NCBI GenBank assembly: GCA_026874595.1
Contig: CM049316.1
Location: 59,901,676 to 59,965,675, forward strand
Reading direction: 5' to 3'
Source of the DNA: Sipunculus nudus
Lineage: Eukaryota > Annelida > Sipuncula > Golfingiida > Sipunculidae
DNA length: 64,000 nucleotides
The notes under the pieces are model-generated. The model was not told the DNA's origin, made no database searches, and saw only the letters and a program-made list of their open reading frames with translations. Every line of letters starts with the position of its first letter. Positions within the stretch are counted from its first letter, which is position 1. Below are positions 36,335-49,436 of the stretch, one piece after another. A program made the translations under genes and the position numbers.

Positions 36335-39300
36335 TGGTTAATGACGCTCAATTGACTGGGATAAGATTCGCAAAAGGAAGTTTAATCATGTGAATGGTAG
36401 TATATACCCATTCAACTGAGGCATCAAACAGATTAACCAACAGGCCAAGATTGTGTCTGTATTTATATATCTCAAAAATAGGGAAAAAATGCGTAAACTT
36501 TAAAAAAAATACAGGTGGCTCCACCAGTCTACAGAAACTAAAAAAAAAACACTAAATGGTCAATTTCAGTGCAAAGAATCATGGTGATCTCTGCATTAGT
36601 TGTCCAGATACTTCACTTTTTGTATCAAATTTTCCATTATTCTGAGGGATACTTGGAGTCCAATAGCTTGAAGGACATGGGTAACAGAGACCTAAATTCA
36701 GGTTTCCACAGACACTTTTCACGGGCCTCCTTGCATGACAAGAATGAAGATTCTATGTCCAGTTGTTAAAATTTGTTGTCAAAGTTAAGAGATGACAGCA
36801 TCCTAAAAGGTCTCAAAAATAGAGAAAAATCCGAAAAAATTGAATAAATTAAAGGTGGCACCACCAGTCTGCAGAAACTAATAAAAACACTTAATGGTCA
36901 ATATCAGTGCAAAGAATCATGGTGATCTCTGCATTAGTTGTACAGATACTTCACGTTTTGTATCAAATTTTCCATTATTCTGAGGGATACTTTGGAGTCC
37001 AACAGCTTGAAGGACATGGGTAACAGAGACCTAATTTCAGGTTTCCACAGACACTTTTCACGGGCCTCCTTGCATGACAAGAATGAAGATTCTAGGCGAG
37101 TTGTTACAATTTGTTGTCAAAGTTGAGAGATGACAGCATCCTAAAAGGTCTCTAAAATAGAGAAAAAATCCGAAAAATTGAATAAATTATAGGTGGCACC
37201 ACCAGTCTGCAGAAACTAATAAAAACACTTAATGGTCAATATCAGTGCAAAGAATTATGGTGATCTCTGCATTAGTTGTCCAGATACTTCACTTTTTGTA
37301 TCAAATTTTCCATTATTCTGAGGGATACTTTGGAGTCCAACAGCTTGAAGGATATGGGTAACAGAGACCTAATTTCAGGTTTCAACAGACACTTTTCACG
37401 GGCCTCCTTGCATGACAAGAATGAAGATTCTAGGTCCAGTTGTTACAATTTGTTGCCAAAGTTAAGAGATGACAGCATCCATAAAGGTCTCAAAAATAGA
37501 GAAAAAATCCGAAAAATTGAATAAATTATAGGTGGCACCACCAGTCTGCAGAAACTGATGAAACACTCCATAATCAATATCCATGCAAAGAATCATGGTG
37601 ATCTCTGCATTAGTTGTTCAGATACTTCAGCTTTTGTATCAAATTGTCCATTATTCTGAGGGATACTTGGAGTCCAATAGCTTGAAGGACATGGGTAACA
37701 GAGACCTAATTTCAGGTTTCCACAGACACTTTTCACGGGCCTCCTTGCATGACAAGAATGAAGATTCTAGGCGAGTTGTTACAATTTGTTGTCAAAGTTG
37801 AGAGATGACAGCATCCTAAAAGGTCTCTAAAATAGAGAAAAAATCCGAAAAATTGAATAAATTATAGGTGGCACCACCAGTCTGCAGAAACTAATAAAAA
37901 CACTTAATGGTCAATATCAGTGCAAAGAATTATGGTGATCTCTGCATTAGTTGTCCAGATACTTCACTTTTTGTATCAAATTTTCCATTATTCTGAGGGA
38001 TACTTTGGAGTCCAACAGCTTGAAGGATATGGGTAACAGAGACCTAATTTCAGGTTTCAACAGACACTTTTCACGGGCCTCCTTGCATGACAAGAATGAA
38101 GATTCTAGGTCCAGTTGTTACAATTTGTTGCCAAAGTTAAGAGATGACAGCATCCATAAAGGTCTCAAAAATAGAGAAAAAATCCGAAAAATTGAATAAA
38201 TTATAGGTGGCACCACCAGTCTGCAGAAACTGATGAAACACTCCATAATCAATATCCATGCAAAGAATCATGGTGATCTCTGCATTAGTTGTTCAGATAC
38301 TTCAGCTTTTGTATCAAATTGTCCATTATTCTGAGGGATACTTCGGAGTCCTATAGCTTGAAGGATATGGGAAACAGAGACCTAATTTCAGGTTTCCACA
38401 GACACTTTTCATTGGCCTCCTTGCATGAAAAGAATGAAGATTCTAGGTCCAGTTGTTACCATTTGTACCCTGTTGACAGATAACCACATCTTTAAAGGTC
38501 TCAAAAATAGAGGAAAAATTTGTTAAAAAAAAAAGAGTTGGCAAACCCAGTCTGCAGAAACTGATAGAACACCTCATGACCAATATGTATGCAAATAATT
38601 ATGACCATCAGTGTTGTAGTTATTGAGATACTGCAGTTTTTGTATCAAATTTTTTATTATTCTTGGGGGTATTGTGGAGCCATACAGCATAAAGGATATG
38701 GGGTAACAGAGACCTTATTTCAGGTTTCCATGGAGACTTTTCATGGGTCTCCATGTGTGTCAAGAATGAAGATTCTAGGTCCAGTTGTTATGACTTGTGC
38801 CCTGTTAACAGGTGTTCATATCTTTAAAGGTCTCAAAAATAGAGAAAACAATTTGTAAAAAAAACCCCGAACAAATACAGGTGGTGCCACCAGTCTGCAG
38901 AAACTGATGAAACACTCCATGATCAATATCCATGCAAACAATTATGGTGATCTCTACATTAGTCGTTCAGATACTTCAGCTTTTGTATAATTTTTTCCAT
39001 TATTCTGAGCTGTACTTTGGAGTGCCATAGCTCAAAGGATATGGGTAACAGAGACCTAATTTCAGGTTTCCATGGAGACTGTTCATGGGTCTCCCTGTGT
39101 GTCAAGAATGAAGATTCTAGGTCCAGTCGTTACGATTTGTATCCTGTTGACATATAACTACATCCTTAAAGGTCTCAAAAATAGAGAAAACAATTCGTAA
39201 AAAATCGAAAAATACAGGTGGCACCACCAGTCTGCAGAAACTGATGAAACATCTCATGATCAATATGTATGCCAAAAATCATGACCATCAGTGATGTAGT

Positions 39301-39560
39301 TAATGAGATATTGAAGTTTTTGTATGAAATTTTTGACTATTCTGGGGGGTACTTTGAGACCCCATAACTCGAAGGATATGGGTAACAGAGACCTAATTTC
39401 TGGTTTCCAAGAAGATTTTTCATTGACCTCTCAGAATGTCAATTACAAGGTTCTAGGTCCAGTGGTTACAATTTGTGCCTGGTTAACGGACAGATGGACA
39501 ACGGACAAAGAGTGATTGCTATAGCTCAGATGACTTACAGTCAGCTGAGCTAAAAAACCA
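36335..39560 (+). repeat. ~338-bp tandem array (family 1), about nine units
   Basis: 'gcaaagaatcatggtgatctctgcattagt' recurs at about 36572, 36910, 37248, 37585, 37923 and 38261, then in diverged form near 38600, 38937 and 39275. The spacing is 337-338 bp. Units also share 'ggtggcaccaccagtctgcagaaact', 'gggtaacagagacctaatttcagg' and 'gattctaggtccagttgttac'. Units at 37276 and 37951 appear identical, showing a 675-bp two-unit homogenisation block. It ends in 'tagctcagatgac..cagctgagcta', a hairpin. Repeated 60-90-residue frames inside follow the DNA period and are not genes. Confidence 0.92.
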
Positions 39561-42489
39561 AAGTGCCTAGTTCAACCTGCTCATCTAGAGGCAAAAATTA
39601 TGAACATTTCAAATGAACCTCTAAAATTTGCTGTAATGTCTCAGCAAAGGTTATGGCTTCTTGATAATTACCCAAGCCATGGCGTTTTAAAATGATCACA
39701 CTGCATTCATGATCAAATGTCTATCTTGATCCCCTTTTAACAGAATGTTACCTATAGGCCATGGATTGGATATTAAATAATAAATGGAAAATGACTTGAT
39801 GTATAACAGATTTCATGAAGTAACAGAAAACACTAGTATCACAGCAAGTTTAATAATAATGAATGACACTAACATAACTGATAGTTTCAACCACTCGAGC
39901 ATTCTTAGCTGAACAATTCTGTACATCAAAATCATCCTCACCTCTTCAATCTTAATGTCCTTTTATTATTCTCATGAATAGCACAAAATATGAATGATCT
40001 GACTGTAAGCCTACACTATTTTCCCCCCTTTTCTAAAAATTTATTTTCTTACCTTGTCGCTTTACGTGTTAAGCCTACATCACAACAGTACCTTCAGTAA
40101 AGATAAGAGCACTAAGTCTCCATCAAATCCCTTCAGTGGGAAACATTTTCCAACAGAACATCTGAAATTTCTATAATGTCCTAAAAGATACAGTATCTTA
40201 TTAGGCACCCTGATAACAGAAAGCAATAAAGTGTTATATAACAATAACAATAAAACATCACCTTTGATCTTCTATTTACTCTCATCCTAACAAAAGAGAT
40301 GGTACAAAAGAAAACTGGGAGTTAGTTTTACTTACTAATACAGATAATATTTATAAGAATGTTAATAGCACAACGCTGAAAAGAGTATATCAGGTTCCCT
40401 TAAGTATTTATTGACCACTTGGTAAGGAGTTCTGAGCAAAGAACAATCCTTTACTAATGAGGTTACTAAACAAGATAGGAAGAACTAACCAATCTTTGAG
40501 CTGAAGGTCTATGCTTGAAAACTCACACTGATTGCCATGACTAAGTTTAAGAGTTTAATCTAAGAGTTCTACTTTAATGTAAAAATATTTGCTTTGAATT
40601 CTGAACTATTCATAACCTTCAATATGGAATACAGATGCTTTAATTCACTAACACTTGTATAACCATCAGTTTAACATACAATCTGTGACATAGTTTAGGC
40701 AAGTATGCAGCAGGCCAGTGGATTTGTTTCAGGAAAGTGGAAGAAATATACCATAAACCTTCATTAATGGTGTGGGAATGTAACATGAAAGTACTTTAAG
40801 GACAGCACCCAGGCAAGAATCTGTGTGCAGAGTTTGGTGGCTGCAAGGGGACATGTATTTGCAGATTATTTTATAGCTGAATAACATTTTTTGGACCACA
40901 CCCAAATTCTTAAATTATAGCGAGTTAAAAATGTTACACCAGTAGGGTTTGGTCCTCCAAATAAAAAAAAATCACTGGGTTCAATGCTGTCTGGCTTATC
41001 AATAATCATGTTTGCTTTAGGATGTTTATAATAAGAATTTTGGCCCAGCTGGCATGCAAAACATACAACATGCAAAATATATATTGAATATGAACTCATC
41101 CAGGTCATACAAGCTAATTATAGAAAAGGAAGGACAATTTCATATGATTTACGTTCAACAAAGGCCTACGTCTGGAAAACAAAAGAGTACTTTTTATGAT
41201 TCAGCAAAATGACTAAATTCTGGTAATGGGGACTTCATTCCATATGGTTCAGCTGTTCTTGACAAAGCTTACATACATTTCAACAAAACCTGTAATTTTT
41301 AATTTTACAACAAGCAAGATTTACAACCAATACGATCTACAGAGAAAATATTTCAAGTGAACAAGCATGGATGGTAATTTCATTTGGCACACAGACTATG
41401 AACCTTGGCCAATATCTTTTTGGCTAATGCTGTTCATCAGTAGCATAAACAGAGCTCACAGCATTTATAGGTTCTAGAATCCTGGGTCAGCAGGAACCCA
41501 ACATATTTTGTACAATGCAGAAAAGAGCTGTGTTAAGCACATGTATTGGTTCAAAAATTGCAACATTTTTAACTTTTCTGTTTATTCTCAAGGAAAACCT
41601 GCAGGATACTGTATTTATACTTTGAGGCACACTCCCATTTATGTTAAGACTGTTACTTTATGAAGAACTATAAATTAGATTCAAATTCTACAAAGCAAGC
41701 TCATATCTGGCATGGATTGCTACTTGCATAGCTGTATGGAATGAAGCCACATATTGTTTATAGCACCAGAATATGAGATGTTTGTCATTCATAATTTGCA
41801 TAAGCTAACAAGCTGGCTGAATGATAAATTAGGAAGACTATGCAACAACACAAAAGAACATCAATTTCAACAGCCATTAGAAAGGCAAGTTCTGTTTGTA
41901 TCTACAGGAACAGTGTCATAGAACTGGAGACAATATGTAAGACATGTTAGTCACCATTGTGCAGCCATACAGGATCTCACTTCTGCTCATATGTAAAATA
42001 CATATGTTTTTCTTTTGGCTGGAGTAAGTCACAATCATTTCCAGGCAACAAGAGAGTCCTCTAATCAGTGTATCTCCAAATAAGTGACCACAATGGGATT
42101 ACCAACCCTGACTGCAAGAGAGTGACTCTCTTTTAATCTGGCCTCATAAATGTTAATTTATTCTAATGGCAATAGAAAGCACAAGATTAAGAAAACCTAG
42201 GTGTCATTTGAGAACTTGTGTATATGCTGGAAGCAACATGTGAATATAAGAAAGTGGCCAGAGAATTTTGGGCTGAACAAATGTACAGAAGCCTTATCCA
42301 GAGTGCCTTTCCCTTTCAGTCAAAAGGAATTCTCGAGACTCAATGTTTCCCTCAAAGCATTCACAATCAACCTTACTTATAGCATCATGTCTTAATGTCT
42401 GTGCACTGCAGCTTTATAAACTTGCCAAATTTATATCATGATTGAACAGCTTAAATTTAAGTTACAAGTAATTCCTAGCATTAGAGTTC
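39561..42489. other. Non-coding stretch downstream of TMEM143
   Basis: AT-rich, no frame or repeat I could assign. It may include a long TMEM143 3' UTR: the first minus-strand AATAAA after the stop is at 42162-42157. Direct evidence of transcript end is lacking. Confidence 0.4.
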
Positions 42490-42806
42490 CTAAAACCATC
42501 CAAACTTCCTCCTTTTCTTGGCCTCGGCTTTGTACTCTGACTCCTCCTCATCTGTGATGTCACGGTCGTAACCTTCCACGATATCATACTCCTCTGACCG
42601 AGCTATGAGACTGGAGGTCGTTTGGGGTAACAGACGTGAGGCGACCTCTAGTGGCAGGACTGTTAACTCTTCATTATTTTCACTGAGAAGACCAAAGTCC
42701 GAGAGAAGCTTCACAGCCTCTCCTGCATCAAATTCTATCCTTTTGCCTGTTTTATGAAACACCCAATCTTCTACCACATTCTCCAACTGGCCAGTTGTCA
42801 TACTTC
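42490..42806 (-). CDS. TMEM143: TMEM143 exon 6, with stop
   Basis: Acceptor TTTTTTTCAG; begins 2 nt into a Gly codon, then SMTTGQLENVVEDWVF, and ends FGWF followed by TAG. EVENW-like text and the acidic-then-basic tail fit the C-terminus of the family. Confidence 0.93.
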
Positions 42807-45800
42807 CTGAAAAAAATTGAACACTTTGATGTTACTTTCACTGTCTGAAGTAGAACAAAAGCAGGCAGCAAATTTTGGACTTGACTGGCATCAAATGATT
42901 AAGATTTGAGTTACCATGAGTACTGGTACAATCAGGTTATTTCTCTGTTATTTCCCTTGTTCACCTCAAATCAAAATAGGCATAATGGGTTTATACTAAA
43001 TGTGGTAGCCACTGGTAGGGCATGTGAGCTATAAGACATTAATATAAGGAGTATCTTAATTATATTAATAAGAAACCAGAGATTTACAGGATTAATTAAT
43101 AACTACATACAGAACAGCTTGAATAAATATCTCAAAATGCAGACCTAAACAAAGAATCAAGTCCTAACTCAAGTAATCCCTGGAACACTACTGGGAAGTG
43201 TAAGCAATCACAATGCCATGTTTCATTGAAGTTTTGCTCAATTTTGAGTTCCTGCACTCATGACGAAAAACCAAATGCTTCCTGGCTGCTGTACGATTCT
43301 CCATTTCTTTTAAATCTTTAATGCTGGTATATTTACTGTATAAGTATACTATTTTCTCAAATAGGTAATTTTTCATAATATTTAAAAAAAAAAATTTCTG
43401 AAAACCATTAAGATACAAGTTAGGCACTTAAGTTTAACTTCTATCAGTAGTACTCGGTATTCCTACCAATTGCCCCCTCAAATTTCCTAAGCAAACAAGG
43501 CAAACAGTTCACTCGTGTGGAATTCAATTAATAATATTCAGGAGTCTAGGAGTGATTTTCATGCTTGAGGTCCTTACCTAATACCACTGGCAGGGTCTCA
43601 TTCTGGTTCTGACTGACCATGGGTGCTTGTCGGTTAGTCAACAAGAATGTGTAGGTGAGCAACGCTTCCTTAAAACTCTCATCTTCTGCTCGGTCGACCA
43701 GCAGGGTCAATAATCCTCGGTTATTTGCAATGTTCTTAAAATAAAGCAATCGAGTCACATCCACAAGGTATAGGCTCCTTCTATTTTTGTAAACAGTCCA
43801 CTGCCATAAAGACACAGCACCTGATATTCCTGCTAACCCAAACAGCCACGGGGCATTGACTCCCATGGCAAGTGTTAACCCTTTCATAGCCAAGCTAGCA
43901 CCGCCAAGTCCCAGTGTAACCATTAATATGCGCTTGTCTAGATTGGCCATACTGATTTTACCATCAGGTAATAACATCTGTAGTGACGTGACTGGGACTT
44001 CCTTGAAAGCTTTCAGAAGTAGTTTGTCATCCTTCTTTAAACGTACAGCTGCGACCACTCGTTTGAAATATTCCTGGGCTCCTGGAGAAGGCCGTCTCAG
44101 AGCCATATTGACTATCCGCTTCCATAGTGGGGCTTTCACTAAATTTAACTCCCGTCCAAGTGCCCAGAACTTCATAACATCATACTTGTCAGTGTTGACT
44201 GATACCTGCAAGAAAAATAGCAGAAATATTATGGAAAACATAATTATGTGATGGAAAACATTAATTAATAGAGTAAAACTATTGTCTCTACTTGAACAGC
44301 TAACGCCTTTATATAAAGTCTGAAATATATGAAGCTTGGTATTTTATGTACCTTGGTGGTAAAGCATTCATGCTGATATTCATAAATTTCTTAAAGTATC
44401 TCACTTAACATTGCTAAAAAAGCTTGGGTATTATATACTTTCAGCAATTATAGGTTTTCAACATTCTTGTTCTAATTCCTTACTTTACTTTAATTTAAGC
44501 TAAGAAATAATTTTAATAGTAAGTCAAACAGCATACATTTTCTGACAAAGTTTTCACTTAATAATTTGTATATTAGGCATGTAATGATTTCCTCTTTATT
44601 TAATTTGAGTATTGTTCAGTTCACTCTTTGCAGGTTACATTGTTTTAGTGTACTTTAAACAATCATGAAAAAAATAATAAAATTTTGTTTCAATATACTT
44701 CCCAAAAGGTATGGTTTTAGTTTATGGTCAAGTAGAGCCATGTCTTGCTGAATCATTAAGATAATGCACATTAAATAAAAATTATACATGGAGGAATTAC
44801 AATAGAGAATACATTATCCAAATACTTGAGGGTCACAGATATTCAGGCAGGCCAAAATTAAAAGGAAAGACCTAAGGGTCCATATCATTACCAGGACTCC
44901 TTCTGGGGTGCTGTGTTGTGCTAGAGCTATGTCCAGTGATGCCTTTGACACTTCATGGAAGTTGGCCTTCTCCATGATTCCTCCTAGCTTTTGTAGGAGC
45001 CAGAATTCATTATCTAAGCGCTCGCGTCTGTTCCACTGACGGGTGCTCATGGTCTCCTTGTCTGGGTTCAATGGGTCAAACAGTGCCTACATAAAAATAC
45101 AAGTTTACACAACATTTATGGAAATATCTTCACACACAATGTTGTTTTCATATAACAAACTCCTTTATTGACAAATTGTCTGAATTATGATATAAATCAA
45201 CTACTCATATGTCTCTAAGTACTACCCGTACCCATTACGTTTTTTTTCCAAACAAGTGGCTTGGCAGAAATTATTGGGTTTGAAAAATGTATGAAGCACA
45301 GGTCATTCTGAACAGCAGGGATTTTTTAATTTGTACATTTTTGTGACAAAGAGGGTTAAACAAGGACCTAGTTGTTCACAAATTTTCTGAAAAATGAGCA
45401 TTTAATAAATTTTAGCCATTCTAAGAACTTAACAGTGATACCATCTGATCTATATTGAGAATTAATTAATTCCCTTTGCTTAAATTACAGCAATGTTTAT
45501 GTGTAGACAACTTTAAGTATGTCATGAACAAGACATCCTTAACGTTACAGAAGACTTCTGGCAGAAAATTCACGTAAAATTTTCCAATAAAAACTACATA
45601 CCTTTAGTTCTTGTAGAAGATTGTAATAACGATTAACTATGGCTGTGTCTAAAGCCAAGGAAAATGCCTCAAACTTCTTCAACTCATGGTCCGCAAGGAA
45701 ATCCTTCTCCTGCATCAAGTGACGCAGAATGGACTTGCGTGTAATTGGTATAAATTTCTCCCTAAAAATTAAATTAAACACAAAAAAGTTTTTAAATGAT

Positions 45801-48332
45801 ACACAGAAATCATAAAATCTGTGAGACTTAAATTTAGTTTTGGAATTATAAATAGGCACATGCATTCAAAATAGTTTTATAAGAAAAATACACCATTTAA
45901 AGTAAACCATGTTTTACTCTGATATTGTGTCTGCATTGAAGTAATGATAATTAGGCCATTTATGACAAGGCGACCAAACTATAGTTTGGTTTTACCTACA
46001 AATTGCCTACCAAACAAGGTTTCACTACAAATCAGACAATCAAATCAAGGAATGAGGTAGCATTTGTTTGAAAAATTTAAATGTACAATTAAATGCAAAT
46101 TTATCAAATAAAATCTACAGTACAAGTTGATGGTTTGTGGCTGTGAAAAGACTTGAGAAATATGAACTACACACATTGGTACCTGTCTATTTATCCCTTC
46201 TTGACAGAGTATCTTACCTGAAATCAAACTGCTCTGAGGGTAATTCCGCCTCTGGTGCTATCCTGGTCCCTGATGGTAGAGCTTTGGTTTCCTCAGCATC
46301 TTTATCTTTTTTGCCTCCCAGGCTAAACAGGCTGCGTTGTGGGACAGCAAGGACAGCGGCCATCTTGCTGTGTTTACATACTGCCACAGTGCCCACCTGT
46401 GAAATAAATGGGGAAAATTAATTTACCTTTTCCAGAATATGGGCTGTAACAATGCAATTAATAATCGATGCACTGAATAGCAAATTGTAACTGATTCATC
46501 ACCTCTGAATCAATTTGTTTCGATTATTACTTTACTGCATGCACTATAATGAATCCCTCATTGAGCTTTTAGCTTTGATGGAGCACACTGCGATGTCAAG
46601 ACAATGTATTGTGTAGTGTTCAACATCCACTTTTAACACTTACCAATAACCACACCACTCGCAAAGAATAATAAGTGGAGGCAATAAATAGAGAACAAGC
46701 TAAATTGTTCCATTTAATTCTACAATTAAAATCTTCCAATATTCATTGTAGTAAAATATTTGTTTATAATCAAAAGAAAGACTAAAATTTACTACAGAAG
46801 TAATAATTTAATCGAGAATTGAATCAAAGATAAAGAATTATTTAAAAGGCCCAACACATTTACAGGCCTAATAAATCAGAATAAAAAAATCTATATTCTG
46901 TGTAACCAAGAAAACATAAAAAATTGTTTCTCTGTACCATGAAACTGCCATAGAACATACATCAGGTTTCTGCACACCTAGACAAAAAATTTGACCTTTT
47001 CACGAGCTTTCAAGTTGCGCCCTGAATTATTAAAAGGGCCTTAATAGTGCATGAACTTTAGTTCTAATCATAAAAAAGTAACAATACTTTGTTCATTAGC
47101 ACTGTGTGCTACTTGTACAATTCAATAGAAATAAATATGTTTAAACCAATACTGATAATCTGATTCATAAGGATTTTATTTTAGATGCTCTCATTTACCT
47201 AATATGGTTACTTCTTGTTCAGGAAAATAAACACATCTGGAAATGACCTTATCAACTGTTACCAACAGTGATAAGTTAATATGACATTTCTATGAAAGTT
47301 TAAAAATATCTTAATTTAATATTTCCGTTTTTGGTGGACATTGGTCTTGTGATTAATTTTAATAATTGCTTGGTCCCGTTCCACAAAGCTGTTTTACTTG
47401 TCTATATTGTTAAGAATATACATGTGTTTGTGATACATACAACATATAATGACTATGTGTAAAATACAGGTCAATGTTTCATTATGAAGTACCATGTCTC
47501 AGGTATGAAAGAATAACACTTCAGGGGCAAATATTTTTCTCACTGAATCTCAGACAGGAGAATATTCAATCAATTTACTTTCAATCACTCAAGTTATTTG
47601 ATGCAACTTTTATTTAATCAATTTAGCACAGACCTAAGTAAAACAGAATTCATTTCAAGATACTTCACACAGTAGTTAATTTTAAATCCAAATTAATTTT
47701 TAAAATACCATAGCGAAATCTTAGATTGTATAAATACAAATTTTTTATACCATATATAGTATTTGGTACTACTAGTAGTACACTACCACTTTAAGAATTA
47801 AACATAAATCAATAGTCTTTACATACACAGTGCAACCAACTGTGATAAAATATACAATTATGTTACCCAGCACTGTAGCAGGTGGCTAAGCTGTTCAAAT
47901 AACCCCCCCCCCCCCCGCCCACACACCCTCCATCCAAATCAACAGCAGACCTTATGCCTATCAAATAATTAACACTAATTAATTAATACTAGGACGGTAC
48001 GTACACAGTTACAGGAACCAAGCAGTTTATCCGCTTAGGGGTGTGTGTGTGTATGGGGGGGGGGGGGGAGAGAGAGAAGCGACGGGACCCAAACGAAGAT
48101 CACCCAGCCAAGTTCCACTTGTTTGTTTTGAATGACGTCTGGCCGGGCAAGAGTTTCGTGAACAGTGCACATATATCATGAAAAGCACGGTTCACAATTA
48201 CTTTAGATTTATTTATGAGTGTATATACATTTTGTTTTGAAGCATGGCATGTGATATTACCCGGCGGCTGCCTGTCCGCAGGAACATTTGCAGCAGACAC
48301 CCGGCATCCCGACCAACTCTGAAGGCCGCCAT
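42490..48332 (-). CDS. TMEM143: Transmembrane protein 143 orthologue (DUF3754 family), complete six-exon gene
   Basis: Exons 48332-48261, 46396-46218, 45761-45602, 45086-44892, 44205-43578 and 42806-42490 sum to 1551 nt, or 516 residues (human 459). All splices are GT-AG and the phases agree throughout. Blocks matching TMEM143 include REKFIPITRKS, ALFDPLNPDKET, KFWALGRE, QEYFKRVV, the two hydrophobic segments at about 295-316 and 318-340, RLLYFKNIANNRGLL, and VEDWVFHKTG near the end. The human protein is described as mitochondrial and its function is unknown. The N-terminus (MAAFRVGRDAGCLLQMFLRT, then GSRR) is basic, free of Glu and hydrophobic in patches, as a presequence should be. A second ATG at 46363 is the alternative start and would drop that signal. 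The C-terminal exon carries an acidic DITDEEESE run before KKRRKFGWF. Confidence 0.93.
43578..44205 (-). CDS. TMEM143: TMEM143 exon 5, DUF3754 core with two membrane segments
   Basis: Acceptor TTTCTTGCAG, donor TTAG|GTAAGG, 209 codons plus 1 nt. Holds VSVNTDKYDVMKFWALGRE, QEYFKRVVAA, two hydrophobic helices split by NAPW, and the LLYFKNIANN block. Confidence 0.95.
44892..45086 (-). CDS. TMEM143: TMEM143 exon 4
   Basis: Acceptor TTTATGTAG, donor CTG|GTAATG, 65 codons from ALFDPLNPDKETMS to STPEGVL. Contains the NPDxET signature. Confidence 0.92.
45602..45761 (-). CDS. TMEM143: TMEM143 exon 3
   Basis: Acceptor AATTTTTAG, donor AAG|GTATGT, 1 nt plus 53 codons (EKFIPITRKSILRHLMQEKD... to LLQELK). 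Corresponds to the conserved RERFIPFSKEQLLRLL region of vertebrate TMEM143. Confidence 0.9.
46218..46396 (-). CDS. TMEM143: TMEM143 exon 2
   Basis: Acceptor TTTATTTCACAG before 46396; donor TTCAG|GTAAGA after 46218. 59 codons plus 2 nt, reading VGTVAVCKHSKMAAV... to QFDF and a split Arg. If exon 1 is not used, translation could start at Met 46363. Confidence 0.82.
46400..48260. other. TMEM143 intron 1, AT-rich with a C/G homopolymer pair
   Basis: No exons or named repeats seen. It includes a C14 run at 47903-47916, and a GT run leading to a G14 run at 48055-48068. Confidence 0.5.
48261..48332 (-). CDS. TMEM143: TMEM143 exon 1: presequence-like N-terminus
   Basis: 24 codons from ATG in a strong context (CAAGATGGCG) to CGCCGG|GTAATA, phase 0. 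It joins in frame to exon 2, where the frame stays open back to the acceptor. Four to five Arg and one Asp. Inferred from splice signals and composition. Confidence 0.7.
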
Positions 48333-48333
48333 C

Positions 48334-48480
48334 TTGCTGACCTTGGTCAGACGAACAGCCTTGAGCCCAAATGTCATAAGTATGCCAAAAGTCCATCTAG
48401 ACTGATACGGGATATGTCAAAGCACGTACATCTGTTCCAAGTCCATTCATACCATTACCTTAGAAGACGAGAATAAAACT
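48334..48480 (-). promoter_or_regulatory. Probable TMEM143 promoter region
   Basis: Sequence immediately upstream of the exon 1 ATG is less AT-rich than its surroundings, with a few CpGs. No TATA box seen. Placement follows from the exon 1 call. Confidence 0.3.
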
Positions 48481-49436
48481 TAGTTTTCCCTCAGGGAATA
48501 TTGTGTTATTCAAAAAATTCCTTGGGGATTAGAAGTTGTAATACTTCTACTTTTCACCGCCAGATGGCTCCTTCAGTTTGTTTTCTTTGACCATGCAGAG
48601 AATTATTTATTTTTCTCAATTTTAAAGTAATAGTACTTAAAAAAAATTCATCCTCATCATGTGCATCGTTTTGGTGCAAGTATAAAAGTGAGAGTTAATA
48701 TGGAACTAACGATTCCCCAAGGTTATTCCCTCCAGATCATAAAAAAAATTCCTTTAAAAAGACTTGGCAATGCCCCCCACGTGTTATAAACGAAAACGAA
48801 AAACGTCTATATGCCGTTGGATCGGCGTTTTCTGGTCTGTTTCCATGAAAGGTTCAAGGATATTACCTTTAGTTAATAGAAGTCAAATATATGAATAGCC
48901 CTCTTTCAGCTGAAATATTCATTCGGTGGTAAACGTGTGTAGAGATAACCAAGTGTCATAATAATTGCCTCCGCTAGGAAGGTACGCATTCATTCCCGTT
49001 CGTTTAAGTGTGTCTCACGCAGTCATGAACGGAAACTCATGAAATTTTCAGGGCATTCCGAGACCGAGCCGAGGAAGAATCCACCTGCTCGTGCAACGGT
49101 CGAGCGCCAAGCACCCGGGAGTGACAGTGTTCATTGTGATCGCAGAGCGTTTTTAAAACTTTTTTTTGAAAACATGGCGGAGGCATGCATCCATTGGGAT
49201 GCAGATTTCTAGTTACAATATAGAAGGTTGCACTGGCTACAGTATACTCCTGTCGAAAGGGCCTATAAGAATTAACTCAAATTTCACGCAAAGTGATGAG
49301 ATCAGATATTCGGATAACTCTGGGACCTGAGAGTATGCAATCATGAGAGCTTTCATGTATACTCTCCCTTTTTGTTAAAGTCTTATCCATAAAAGCATGC
49401 TTGAAGTTTTGGGTCTCGTTTAGACAACTTCTAAAA

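Noticed and set aside
36569-38858. Series of similar 60-90-residue frames suggesting a gene family (…LESNSLKDMGNRDL…)
   Set aside because: They recur at exactly the 338-bp DNA period, lack splice or start context, and non-coding parts of the unit are equally conserved.
49152-49210. ATGGCGGAGGC… as a gene start
   Set aside because: Strong start context, but the frame ends after 12 codons with no donor site inside.
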